From positions 1-50,589 of the forward strand of contig PBLF01000022.1 of assembly GCA_002722295.1 (NCBI GenBank): 50,589 nt of DNA. Direction: 5' to 3'. The stretch is from Stappia sp. Its GTDB lineage: Bacteria; Pseudomonadota; Alphaproteobacteria; Rhizobiales; Stappiaceae. The notes beneath the pieces were generated by a model that did no database searches, had not been told where the DNA came from, and saw only the letters and a list, made by a program, of their open reading frames with translations. This document shows, in pieces, positions 25,483 to 32,385 of this stretch. Positions within the stretch are counted from its first letter, which is position 1, and each line of letters opens with the position of its first letter. Made by a program: the position numbers and the translations under genes.

Positions 25483-25542
25483 TGTTGCGGAATTGTTGAG
25501 TTCAGGCAGCTTGTTGCGCCCGTCACTGTTGCGGTGTTGCGG
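25483..25542 (+). repeat. Four copies of TGTTGCG(G/C), candidate terminase-binding (cosB-like) sites
   Basis: TGTTGCGG occurs at 25483-25490, 25527-25534 and 25535-25542, and TGTTGCGC at 25512-25519. They cluster in the 184-bp non-coding stretch upstream of the terminase small subunit gene, where lambda-type phages hold cos. A CCGTACGG palindrome follows within 25601-25618 and could belong to the cutting site. Function is inferred. Confidence 0.5.
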
Positions 25543-25654
25543 CTTTGGTTTTGCCGTCAGACTGGCAAACCCAAACACTGAGTCCGCCCGTATTGAGTTT
25601 GGTCCCCGTACGGTCCCTAAAAGCGGTCGGCCACAATCCTTCGATGCCAGCGCC

Positions 25655-26170
25655 CTACCACCAGCGGCCGCACACATCCCGTTCGATCAGAACCTCGGCA
25701 ACGTCCCGCCCATCGGGCAGATAGCAGGTCCCGACCTCCCGGTCATACGACTTGCGACCTTCCAACTCGCAGCTCAGGACCTTGTTGGAGACCAGTTGCC
25801 GCATGACACGCGTCGCGATCTTGCCCTTGGCCGTGAAACGTTCGGCGCAGTCCAGGTCCGCGATCCGAATGGCCACCCTGCCGATTTCGATCGTGTCGCC
25901 ATCGCGCACATGAGTGACCCGCCCCTTCACGATCTCGGGCTCAGGCAACCAGCTGAGAACAACGGAACGCAGGTTTGCCAGCCGATCGCCGATCGAAGGC
26001 TCGGTCCAATAGGCAAGGCCGAGAAGAAAACCGAGACCCGCAACGCCAGCGATCGAAAGCAGAAGCACATACACATGACGGCGCGGCCTGCGAAACGGCA
26101 CAACAATGCGCTCGCGCCGAAAGCCTCGACGCCAACCACCCCACCTATTTCGCTTGCCAGGACGTTTCAT
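25655..26170 (-). CDS. Membrane-anchored thermonuclease-like (SNase) protein
   Basis: This 171-residue protein has an arginine-rich N terminus, one transmembrane segment at about residues 34-55 (VYVLLLSIAGVAGLGFLLGL), and a C-terminal SNase domain (VKGRVTHVRDGDTIEIGRVA ... AIRIADLDCAERFTAKGK). The D of RVTHVRDGDT and the R/E region of IADLDCAERF match the family, but the active-site arginines are only partly visible, so catalysis is uncertain. It has four cysteines. The ATG at 26170 is chosen because the upstream frame reads through a terminator. It lies between early genes and the packaging genes. It could degrade DNA or RNA in the periplasm, or help DNA entry or exclusion. Confidence 0.75.
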   Translation of the reverse strand: MKRPGKRNRWGGWRRGFRRERIVVPFRRPRRHVYVLLLSIAGVAGLGFLLGLAYWTEPSIGDRLANLRSVVLSWLPEPEIVKGRVTHVRDGDTIEIGRVAIRIADLDCAERFTAKGKIATRVMRQLVSNKVLSCELEGRKSYDREVGTCYLPDGRDVAEVLIERDVCGRWW

Positions 26171-26185
26171 GCGCAACCGCCCATG

Positions 26186-26217
26186 AAAAAGCCCGGTCGG
26201 GGTTTCCCCCGCCGGGC
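26186..26217 (-). terminator. Intrinsic terminator after the early/late-switch gene
   Basis: On the minus strand GCCCGGCGGGG, GAAA loop, CCCCGACCGGGC is followed by TTTTT (26186-26190). It would stop transcripts from the gene ending at 26265 and lies 15 bp before the nuclease start codon. Confidence 0.8.
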
Positions 26218-26264
26218 GCAAATCTCGAATGTGTGTGAAACATGCTTCATAGGTGCCACACATG

Positions 26265-26915
26265 TCAACCCACAAGCACAGAAACATCCCTCACAGGACC
26301 GAGCACATGCCCCGCATCTTCAAGCCCGTCGCGAAGCATCCTCGAGACATGGTCGCGAGTGAGCCTGCTACAGCCGCCAGAGGCGCGCGCTCCTGCGTCT
26401 TCCTCCATATCCATCGCGATGGCCGTGACGGACTCGCCTTCGGCGATGATCCGATGGAGCACACGAAACCCCCGCGCACCCACCTCAAGCCGAACCTTCA
26501 ACAACCATCCGTGCGCATCCGACGCGCCGCACATCAGGTCCGGCTCGACCGGACCGCGTCCACCGTCAACGCGCTCGAGCGTCCAGTCAATCGCGCGCAC
26601 CAGCCCGCCACCGGCTTCCGTCTCCCATAGCCACGCCAGACAACGGGCCGTGTCGAGGTCGCTCTTGCCGAGCACCGCCTTCGGACCAGACGCGAGCCGC
26701 TTCAAAGTCCCGCTCGATCGTAGCAGCGGATCGCGTGCCTTGCGCACGCTCGCCGCCGCCTGACCGCTTGCATGGCGGGTTTCCTTCGCCGCCGGCCTCC
26801 GGCGGATCCCCAGCGGGTCGCCCTGCGCCTCCGCCCTCTCGCGCGTGGCCCTCACGCTCGCCAGCACCTTTTCTCGCCTGTCTTCCGCCATTGCCCGTTC
26901 CGCCATCGCCGCCAT
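26265..26915 (-). CDS. Unknown phage protein upstream of the packaging genes
   Basis: This 216-residue protein (MAAMAERAMAEDRREKVLAS) has a basic, charged N-terminal half and a C-terminal region of HGWLLKVRLEVGARGFRVLH and LTRDHVSRMLRDGLEDAGHV that looks helical, with DHVSRMLRDGLE reading like an HTH recognition helix. It is the last gene of the early operon before the terminator and the packaging genes, where late-gene regulators (Q or analogues) often lie. A regulatory role is only an inference. The start at 26915 has GGGAG upstream; a GTG at 26921 is possible. Confidence 0.6.
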   Translation of the reverse strand: MAAMAERAMAEDRREKVLASVRATRERAEAQGDPLGIRRRPAAKETRHASGQAAASVRKARDPLLRSSGTLKRLASGPKAVLGKSDLDTARCLAWLWETEAGGGLVRAIDWTLERVDGGRGPVEPDLMCGASDAHGWLLKVRLEVGARGFRVLHRIIAEGESVTAIAMDMEEDAGARASGGCSRLTRDHVSRMLRDGLEDAGHVLGPVRDVSVLVG

Positions 26916-26927
26916 GATCACTCCCGC

Positions 26928-28193
26928 CTATCCATGCGCCATCCGCTCGGGCGGGCCGTCCCGTGCCAGCCCCAGGATGGCGCGCGCCCGCACCGCCGCC
27001 GCCTCATGCCGCTCCGCCCGCTCTTCCGCAACTCGCCGCAGGCTCGGCCCCATGACGGTCTGGCTTGAGGTCTCGACACTGCGCAGGAATGCCGCCCGGC
27101 TTTCCTGCCACTCACCGCGCATGTGCGCGTAGTCATCGAGCGATGGCAGTTCGTGCCGCTTGCGCACCTCGTCGAGCAGATATGGCACCAGCTCATCCGC
27201 AGCAGCCTCCGTCAGCACCTCATGCGCATCGGCATGCTCGAGGAACCTCCAGCCGACCTCCTCGCTCAGCAGCCGCCGTTCGCCCGCCTCGGCAGCACGC
27301 ACCGGCCGCTCGCTCGGATCCGGCAACACCCGCCACGGCGCATCGGCCAGATAGCGCGCCAGAGTGCCCGGCTTCCGCCGCGCCTGCGCAACCCGGCGCA
27401 GATAGACCGGCCCCCGCCGCGCCGCGTCCCGCTTTTCCTGGGCGGAAAGCCCCTCCCATGCCGCATCGATGCGCTTGCGCCGTTCGGTCAGCCCGGAGGG
27501 CCATTGCCGCAACAAATCGTTGAGAAGCCTGGTCTCGTGCGCTTTCCGGCCCCCTGCGCTGCGGGCAGCCCCATCCACGGAGGCCGGGGCTTGCGCCGCG
27601 TCTCCCGCCTCACACTCCCCTTCCCGGCGAACGTCATCAGCCGCCGCCACGGGCGGGGAGACCGCGTCGCCCTGCTCCCGATCCCCGCCATCCGCCACGC
27701 CGCTCGCTGTCGAGGCGCAGCCGGTGGCGGGCCGCTCGCTGTCCGGCTCGGCAAGGGGGGGCTTTGGGGGGGATATATTACGGGTTATTATTACTGGTTC
27801 TGTGTCCGACCAGCCGGACACGGCTCGGCCCGAATTCCGGACACGGCTTTGCGGCGCCTCGTCGGACCCGTGTCCGGATTTCGGACACGGCTTTTCAGCC
27901 TCGGCAGCAGCCGGAAAATCCTCCTCGAAGGGGAAGCGATAGCGCGTCGAGGCCTGACGCTTCGTGCGCGGGTCGAGCCGCGCCTCACGGTGGATCAGCC
28001 CGCGCTCTTCCAGAAGCGCCAGATGGGTGTTGAGCGTCGAGCGCGACAGCTCGCAATCGTCGGCAAGCGTACCCTGGGACGGGAAACAGCCATGGTCCGG
28101 GTGATACCGGTCACACAGGTGCCACAGCACCAGCTTGGCAGCCGGCGGCAGCCCCCGTTGGCGGATCGCCCAGGTCGTCGCCTCGTGGCTCAT
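26928..28193 (-). CDS. Phage replication-type protein with N-terminal HTH
   Basis: This 421-residue protein has a winged HTH at about residues 15-75 (LPPAAKLVLWHLCDRYHPDH, then SQGTLADDCELSRSTLNTHL) of the type at the start of phage replication initiators (like lambda O or GntR-like phage replication proteins). A long low-complexity linker (about 95-220) is followed by a helical domain with PVYLRRVAQARRKPGTLARY LADAP. It is expected to bind the replication origin and recruit helicase. No replicative helicase or helicase loader is visible next to it. The 12-bp gap to the next gene indicates one operon. Confidence 0.7.
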   Translation of the reverse strand: MSHEATTWAIRQRGLPPAAKLVLWHLCDRYHPDHGCFPSQGTLADDCELSRSTLNTHLALLEERGLIHREARLDPRTKRQASTRYRFPFEEDFPAAAEAEKPCPKSGHGSDEAPQSRVRNSGRAVSGWSDTEPVIITRNISPPKPPLAEPDSERPATGCASTASGVADGGDREQGDAVSPPVAAADDVRREGECEAGDAAQAPASVDGAARSAGGRKAHETRLLNDLLRQWPSGLTERRKRIDAAWEGLSAQEKRDAARRGPVYLRRVAQARRKPGTLARYLADAPWRVLPDPSERPVRAAEAGERRLLSEEVGWRFLEHADAHEVLTEAAADELVPYLLDEVRKRHELPSLDDYAHMRGEWQESRAAFLRSVETSSQTVMGPSLRRVAEERAERHEAAAVRARAILGLARDGPPERMAHG

Positions 28194-28255
28194 GCCGCCA
28201 CCCGCGTGCTATGCGCAGTATCATGCACACCCCAGCCCACACGGGAGAAGGAACC

Positions 28256-28546
28256 ATGCGCCACTACATCGCCGTCATTCACAAGGACGAAGGCAGCGCC
28301 TACGGCGTTCACTTCCCCGATGTGCCGGGCTGCTTTTCGGCCGGCGAAACCCTGGACGAGGCGATCCGCAATGCCGCCACGGCCCTGCGTTTCTTTGCCG
28401 AGGATGCCGACATGCCCGAAGCCCCGCACGAGCTCGATGCGATCCGCGCCGACCCCGCCCTTGCCCAGGACATTGCGGAAGGCTGCACCCTCGCCGCCAT
28501 TCCCTTCGCCCTTGCCACTGCCGCGCGCACCGCGCACGAAGCCTGA
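28256..28546 (+). CDS. HicB-type antitoxin-like protein without HicA
   Basis: This 96-residue protein (MRHYIAVIHKDEGSAYGVHF, then DVPGCFSAGETLDEAIRNAA) has the HicB partial RNase-H-like fold, GVHFPDVPGCFSAG being the family signature. HicB normally neutralises the mRNA interferase HicA encoded beside it. No HicA-like reading frame (short, with GSHH-type motif) lies on either side here. It runs opposite to the neighbouring early genes. It could be an anti-toxin decoy against host HicA or a DNA-binding regulator. The start has GGGAGAAGGAACC upstream. Confidence 0.75.
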   Translation: MRHYIAVIHKDEGSAYGVHFPDVPGCFSAGETLDEAIRNAATALRFFAEDADMPEAPHELDAIRADPALAQDIAEGCTLAAIPFALATAARTAHEA

Positions 28547-28584
28547 ACACAGAGCATCGGGGCGCAAGAGAGCGCAAAGGGCCT

Positions 28585-28965
28585 TCATTCTCCGGCCCTC
28601 CCCTCATCGAGCAGCATCAGCTGCCCTGCTGACGTAGCACCACGGGTGGAATGGTTCACACGCGGACGCGACGCGTTCACGCTCAGCCGCCCGAACGCCT
28701 CCAGCTGGGCGCAACGCCGCGCCAGTTCCGCACTGGCCAGAGCGAGACTGCGCCGCAAGACGTCATTCCGCCGCGCGAGGTCCGCCACCTGCTCGCGCGC
28801 GCGCCGGTCCTCGAACGCGAGCTTCGCCTCCAGAAACCGCACATACGCGCGCTCATCGTCCGGCCGCCGCTCGTGCAGCAGCCGGGCGCGGTCCAGCGCC
28901 CTCGCCAGCTCGTCGGTCGACCGCCGCACGCCGTCGCCCACCGCCTCTCGCTCACGGCTCATCAT
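28585..28965 (-). CDS. Helical early phage protein, unknown
   Basis: This 126-residue protein is mainly charged helix (MSREREAVGDGVRRSTDELA through DDERAYVRFLEAKLAFEDRR), with predicted coiled coil to about residue 95 and a hydrophilic tail ending MLLDEGRAGE. Two adjacent ATGs (28965 and 28962) could start it. It converges with the HicB-type gene. No family is recognised. Confidence 0.55.
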   Translation of the reverse strand: MMSREREAVGDGVRRSTDELARALDRARLLHERRPDDERAYVRFLEAKLAFEDRRAREQVADLARRNDVLRRSLALASAELARRCAQLEAFGRLSVNASRPRVNHSTRGATSAGQLMLLDEGRAGE

Positions 28966-29077
28966 CGCCCCCACCTTCCACCACCCCCGCGCTTGACAGC
29001 GCCCGCCCGCTGGGGGCACCTCCTGCCGGGCACCGCGATGCGGGGCCGCAAGCCCCTGAAAGAGGAAAGGCACGCGC

Positions 29078-29377
29078 ATGGAGTTCTCGAGCGGCAACGA
29101 TCTGCGCATCCCCGTGCTTCTCTCCCTCCTCAGGGAGGTGATCGAGGCCGACGCCGCCAGGTCGCCGGAACCGCGCGACCAGGTCATCGCGGCATGGCGT
29201 GAGCGCGCGAAGCTGCTCTCCCGTGACACGCTCCGCATAGAGCCGGACACGGTCGCAACCCTGCTCGACCCGACGCTCCCGGATCAGTCCCGCGCGCTCC
29301 GGGATGAGCTTCACCGCCAGCTCGAGCAGGAGGTCGACCGCTGGTTCGCCCAAATGCTCCCCACGCCCGACGCCTGA
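29078..29377 (+). CDS. Small phage protein of a two-member family (copy 1)
   Basis: This 99-residue protein (MEFSSGNDLRIPVLLSLLRE to FAQMLPTPDA) is helical. It shares length and a C-terminal pattern (ELHRQLEQEVDRWFAQML) with the protein at 30953-31267 (ELRSQGYEREIEHWFAKNL), along with a similar N-terminal LLR region and W..Q/R..R.K motif. It runs on the plus strand against the early operon. An AGAGGAAAGG ribosome site precedes the ATG. Function unknown. Confidence 0.6.
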   Translation: MEFSSGNDLRIPVLLSLLREVIEADAARSPEPRDQVIAAWRERAKLLSRDTLRIEPDTVATLLDPTLPDQSRALRDELHRQLEQEVDRWFAQMLPTPDA

Positions 29378-29415
29378 AAATTCCCGTTGCACATCAGATA
29401 GTTTCAGAGGGGTGG

Positions 29416-29715
29416 TCACGTGAAACACCCCCTCTCGGCCACCGGGCACACGTATTCCGCCGGCCTCCGGTCGTCGGGCCGCATCAGCTCGAACGGGTTC
29501 AGATCGCACCACACGCACAGCTTCAGCAGCGCCACGAGCCCCACCTCATGCCCGGTGGAAGCACGGCTGATCGTGGCGCGCGAAAGCCGCACCTCGTCGG
29601 CCACCTGCTGCAGCGTGATCCCGCGCAAGCGGATTTCGGCGGCAAGCGCCCGCCCGAAGCTGGTCCAGTCCAGCGCCTGCGGGCGGGTCAGCACATGGGC
29701 ATAATCGCGGTTCAC
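29416..29715 (-). CDS. XRE-type helix-turn-helix regulator
   Basis: This 99-residue protein contains an HTH_XRE-like region at about residues 27-58 (RGITLQQVADEVRLSRATIS) followed by LLKLCVWCDLNPFELM. It starts at a GTG (29715) that overlaps the stop of the next upstream gene, with GGGAGG about 7 nt before it. It is in the early operon downstream of the regulatory region. It probably binds DNA and controls early expression; the target is unknown. Confidence 0.7.
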   Translation of the reverse strand: MNRDYAHVLTRPQALDWTSFGRALAAEIRLRGITLQQVADEVRLSRATISRASTGHEVGLVALLKLCVWCDLNPFELMRPDDRRPAEYVCPVAERGCFT

Positions 29716-29993
29716 GCCGCCGCCCTCCCGTTGCTCCGCACACGGGTGAACAGCCGCCCGTCCCGCGCCGCCGCCACCGCCGCCGCCCGGGTCAGGTCGC
29801 CGCGGGTGAGCTCCAGCCACGCCGCGATCTCCAGCATCGCCGCATCGGAGATGAACCGCCCCGCGCGAAAATCCTCCAGCACGCCCGGCGCGTCGGTCAT
29901 GTCCCGCCCGGCATGGTCGGCACCCTGCACGAACAGCCCCAGCACCAGCCGCGCGTGTTTGCGCTCCTGAGGGGTAAACCGGCCCGCGCTCAT
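29712..29993 (-). CDS. Hypothetical early protein
   Basis: This 93-residue protein (MSAGRFTPQERKHARLVLGL to FTRVRSNGRAAA) has a helical middle (ERKHARLVLGLFVQGADHAG and AMLEIAAWLELTRGDLTRAA). It starts at ATG 29993, overlapping the stop of the small membrane gene before it, and its stop overlaps the GTG of the next gene. The tight packing argues for a real gene. Function unknown. Confidence 0.6.
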   Translation of the reverse strand: MSAGRFTPQERKHARLVLGLFVQGADHAGRDMTDAPGVLEDFRAGRFISDAAMLEIAAWLELTRGDLTRAAAVAAARDGRLFTRVRSNGRAAA

Positions 29994-30148
29994 GCCCGGC
30001 ACCCCGCCAGCACGGCGGCGACGATCGCCAGCGCCAGAACACACATGATCAGCCCCGCCAGCCGCGAGCGGTCCGCCGCGGTGTCCAGCCTGTGCGTCCG
30101 CTCGGCCGTCCACCCGGCCAGCGGGTCGCATTCGCCGCGCGCGCTCAT
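29990..30148 (-). CDS. Small membrane protein of 52 residues in the early operon
   Basis: A short frame starts at ATG 30148 with an excellent GGAGGT ribosome site at 30155-30160. It begins MSARGECDPLAGWTAERTHR and has one transmembrane helix near residues 31-49 (AGLIMCVLALAIVAAVLAG). The ATG overlaps the previous stop (ATGA) and its own TGA overlaps the next ATG. Such small membrane peptides are common in phage early operons. Function unknown. Confidence 0.65.
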   Translation of the reverse strand: MSARGECDPLAGWTAERTHRLDTAADRSRLAGLIMCVLALAIVAAVLAGCRA

Positions 30149-30603
30149 GTCCGCACCTCCTGCAGGCGGGCCCCGGCCGAAGCGCGGTCCGTCGCCATGA
30201 GCCCGTGCAGCTTGCGGATGAGCGCCTGGATGTTGCGCACATCGTCATCGGAAAGATGCTGGTCCGAGAGGTCCTGCACCGTCTGGCCAAGGGCGGCCAG
30301 AACACCGGAAAACCCCGGCCCGCTGGCCGGCGTGCGCTCCACCAGGTCGCAGCCCGCCTTGTCCGCCAGCCATTCGGCCAGCTCCCGGATGCCATAGACC
30401 TGCGTCAGCAGCCCGGCCCGCAGGAGCGAAAGCTCGCCATCCCGGTCGGGATCGGAGGCCGCATAGAGCAGCCATTGCGACACGCCGAGTGTCGCGGCCG
30501 CCGCCGCGATGCCCTGCTCGCCGGTGCGCTGCTGGATCTCGTCGAACGCCCGGGTGATCGCATCGTGAACGGAGCCGCGCGGACGGGGCTTCACTGCGCT
30601 CAT
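30145..30603 (-). CDS. CII-like phage regulatory protein (tentative)
   Basis: This 152-residue protein (SAVKPRPRGSVHDAITRAFD) has an HTH-like region around residues 25-45 (GEQGIAAAAATLGVSQWLLY AASDP), with a helical C-terminal half. Phage regulatory CII proteins of this general form contain GVS and AASDP-type turns. It is the first gene of the minus-strand early block downstream of the cro-like gene. It could activate late-establishment promoters. The family call is tentative. Confidence 0.5.
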   Translation of the reverse strand: MSAVKPRPRGSVHDAITRAFDEIQQRTGEQGIAAAAATLGVSQWLLYAASDPDRDGELSLLRAGLLTQVYGIRELAEWLADKAGCDLVERTPASGPGFSGVLAALGQTVQDLSDQHLSDDDVRNIQALIRKLHGLMATDRASAGARLQEVRT

Positions 30604-30952
30604 GTCATGCCTCCAGAACCGGCCCCACCTGCGCAGGGCCTCCAAACACGGGAAGACGGTTGGACCTGTGCGGACCGGCCGCACACGGCCATTCTCCGGG
30701 TCGCCGCACCGTCAGGCGGCAAGCCGGTGCAAGGGATCGCCCCCGCCAGCCGGCAGCGGCGCTCCGCACCGCCTCGCGGGGCGCCGGCCGCATGCCGACA
30801 GGGAGGCCGGCCCGCGCGAGACACCCAATCGCGCGGGCCGGCGGGGGCGGGGCCGAAAGGCCGCACCCCTGTCAAAACGATGGACGTGAAACGAACGCCT
30901 GTGCTGAAATCTCCTGCAGTTGCGCGCGCAAGCGAAGGAGATGGACTGCACG
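30604..30952. other. Non-coding region between divergent genes with a perfect palindrome
   Basis: Between two divergent genes lie 349 bases without a supported gene. It contains a perfect 14-bp inverted repeat (30806-30819 and 30829-30842, GCCGGCCCGCGCGA, 9-nt loop). Shorter GGCC pairs occur at 30680-30710 and after 30842. No run of T follows on either strand. It could be an operator or the replication/transcription control region. No promoter is clear. Confidence 0.5.
30806..30842. repeat. Perfect 14-bp inverted repeat
   Basis: GCCGGCCCGCGCGA at 30806-30819 pairs exactly with 30829-30842 across a 9-nt loop. It is the strongest GC-only palindrome in the intergenic region and has no terminator T-run, so a protein-binding or structural role is more likely. 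Confidence 0.75.
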
Positions 30953-31267
30953 ATGAGCGATGACGTGGATCAGCAGCCGGTGGGCCCGCTGTACGGGCTG
31001 TTGAGACTGCTCCAGGACCAGTTGGAGCAAGGCGCGGCACAGGCCCCGGAAGGACGAACCGCATGGTTGTCGCAACAAAGGGAAAAAGCCTTGCGCTACG
31101 CGGTGCCCCCCACCGCTCCCCTGCCGGAACTGAGAAACCGGAAAGAAGACGCCGGCATAACCACCAGTGCCGTTCAGGAGCTCCGGAGCCAGGGCTACGA
31201 GCGGGAGATCGAACACTGGTTCGCAAAGAACCTCGGCCTGAAACAGCCGCACTCCGACAGCGAGTAG
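30953..31267 (+). CDS. Small phage protein of a two-member family (copy 2)
   Basis: This 104-residue protein (MSDDVDQQPVGPLYGLLRLL, then GRTAWLSQQREKALRYAVPP) ends with an acidic/basic helix (QELRSQGYEREIEHWFAKNL) like the one in copy 1 at 29078-29377. An AAGGAG ends 12 nt before the ATG; an in-frame ATG at 30941 is too close to it. It runs on the plus strand between early genes. Function unknown. Confidence 0.6.
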   Translation: MSDDVDQQPVGPLYGLLRLLQDQLEQGAAQAPEGRTAWLSQQREKALRYAVPPTAPLPELRNRKEDAGITTSAVQELRSQGYEREIEHWFAKNLGLKQPHSDSE

Positions 31268-31315
31268 CCCCGCCAAGTCCAAGGCGCCGGTCCGGCCGGA
31301 AGGAGGGCGCGGCGA

Positions 31316-31504
31316 TCACGACGCGGCCTCATGCATCTTCTTCAGAACCCGTTGACGCACTGTCGATCTCGGTTCGCGCCCAGTCCGGAGCTGAAATACG
31401 AAACGCGGATCGTTCATCATCTCTCGACCGAACCGCGTGGCCGTCCACTGTCGAGCAACGATGAACCGCTCAACTGATTGGATGAATGATTCCATCTCGC
31501 TCAT
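31316..31504 (-). CDS. Cro-like small DNA-binding protein
   Basis: This 62-residue protein (MSEMESFIQSVERFIVARQW) has the compact helix pattern ATRFGREMMNDPRFVFQLRT then a basic C-terminal helix (REPRSTVRQRVLKKM), a form seen for short alphaproteobacterial phage/regulator proteins. It is divergently transcribed from cI with operator-like repeats between them, as cro is in lambda. It should repress cI and early promoters during lytic growth. The assignment as Cro rests on size, basicity and position. Confidence 0.7.
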   Translation of the reverse strand: MSEMESFIQSVERFIVARQWTATRFGREMMNDPRFVFQLRTGREPRSTVRQRVLKKMHEAAS

Positions 31505-31517
31505 GCGGCACCTTCAT

Positions 31518-31529
31518 AGGACTATTCCT
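31518..31529. promoter_or_regulatory. Operator O1, AGGA-N4-TCCT palindrome
   Basis: AGGACTATTCCT is a perfect 4-bp inverted repeat with a 4-bp gap, lying 14 bp upstream of the cro-like start codon, within its 5' transcribed region. Confidence 0.65.
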
Positions 31530-31542
31530 GCCGTTCGAGCGG

Positions 31543-31571
31543 AGAATTACTATTTCACGGACGATTGTCAA
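31543..31571 (-). promoter_or_regulatory. Promoter for the cro-like gene (PR-like)
   Basis: On the minus strand TTGACA (31566-31571) is followed after 17 bp by AATTCT (31543-31548), a perfect -35 with a moderate -10. Operators O2 and O1 lie just upstream and downstream of it. It would drive the cro-like gene and probably the minus-strand early genes. Confidence 0.55.
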
Positions 31572-31577
31572 TCCAAT

Positions 31578-31589
31578 AGGAATTTTCCA
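31578..31589. promoter_or_regulatory. Operator O2, AGGA-N4-TCC next to the cI start
   Basis: AGGAATTTTCCA sits immediately before the cI ATG at 31590 and seven bases beyond the -35 of the cro-like promoter; its centre is 60 bp from that of O1. Binding here could both control cI and block the other promoter. Confidence 0.65.
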
Positions 31590-32297
31590 ATGGATATCGT
31601 CAGGAAGCGGATCATCGAACGAGCAACAGAGCTCGGCCTCGACTACAAAGACATCTCCTTGCAGATGGGCCGCAATCACGCCTATCTGCAGCAGTTCCTG
31701 ACACGCGGAATTCCTCGCGAACTCAAGGAACGAGATCGTGAACGGCTAGCCTCGATCCTGAGAGTGAATGAAGAAGAGATCGGAGGACCGCGCCGATCGC
31801 ACCCATTCGAGACACCGACCCGCGACATCGTAACCGAAGACGGCAAAAAAGCCGTTCCAGCAGACACCACCCCCGAGATCGACGTTACGGCAGGACTCGG
31901 AGGCGGAGGACTGAGCACGCATGTTACGGACAGCAATGGAAATGGCCTAACATTCACGTCCGAACTGGTGCGTGACTATTGGCGCCTCCCCTCCTGGCTT
32001 CATGATCGGATCAACGTACCCCCCCGCCACCTAGCTGCATTCACCGTACAAGGTGACAGCATGGAACCAACGCTAGCGAGCGGTGACACCGTTTTCATTG
32101 ACACACGACACCGCGTCCCCTCTCCCGACGGCATCTATGCGATTGTTGATTTGTTTGGCGGCTTGATCGTGAAACGGCTAGAGGTGCGGGACGACCGCGT
32201 GAGCGTGATTTCGGATAACCCGCGTCACTCTGAATACACGATGGGAATTGAAGAATTGATGGTCATCGGCCGCTACGTTGGCCGCTTCACAGTCTAA
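31590..32297 (+). CDS. cI: CI-type prophage repressor, LexA/S24 family
   Basis: This 235-residue protein keeps the prophage silent. Residues 1-45 form the DNA-binding domain (RKRIIERATELGLDYKDISL QMGRN). An autocleavage site A101-G102 lies in EIDVTAGLGG. The S24 peptidase-like dimer domain has S157 in TVQGDSMEPTLASGD and K195 in GGLIVKRLEV, 38 residues apart, as in LexA/CI. RecA-stimulated self-cleavage upon DNA damage is expected, giving SOS induction. The ATG at 31590 is preferred; the frame upstream lacks homology to such repressors. It is divergent from the cro-like gene. Confidence 0.93.
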   Translation: MDIVRKRIIERATELGLDYKDISLQMGRNHAYLQQFLTRGIPRELKERDRERLASILRVNEEEIGGPRRSHPFETPTRDIVTEDGKKAVPADTTPEIDVTAGLGGGGLSTHVTDSNGNGLTFTSELVRDYWRLPSWLHDRINVPPRHLAAFTVQGDSMEPTLASGDTVFIDTRHRVPSPDGIYAIVDLFGGLIVKRLEVRDDRVSVISDNPRHSEYTMGIEELMVIGRYVGRFTV

Positions 32298-32353
32298 AGA
32301 CCAAGACCCCATCCTGCAGACCAATAGCGCCAATATCCCACACGTCATATAGT

Positions 32354-32365
32354 AGGAAAATTCCG
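32354..32365. promoter_or_regulatory. Operator O3, AGGA-N4-TCC
   Basis: AGGAAAATTCCG has the same half-sites and spacing as the two operators beside cI. It lies upstream of the promoter of the integrase operon, 41 bp centre to centre from O4. Confidence 0.6.
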
Positions 32366-32385
32366 CTTACCCTGAATTTTTCCGA

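Noticed and set aside
27123..28637. A 504-codon plus-strand open frame over the replication-type gene
   Set aside because: It crosses two other well-supported genes in shifted phase and has shadow-type composition.
28952..29518. A 188-codon minus-strand frame opposite the small gene at 29078
   Set aside because: No ribosome site and shadow-type composition; the plus-strand frame has a good ribosome site and a related copy elsewhere.
31437..31589. N-terminal extension of the CI repressor to 31437
   Set aside because: The extension would run through the operator region and the cro-like gene; the repressor domain begins properly at 31590.
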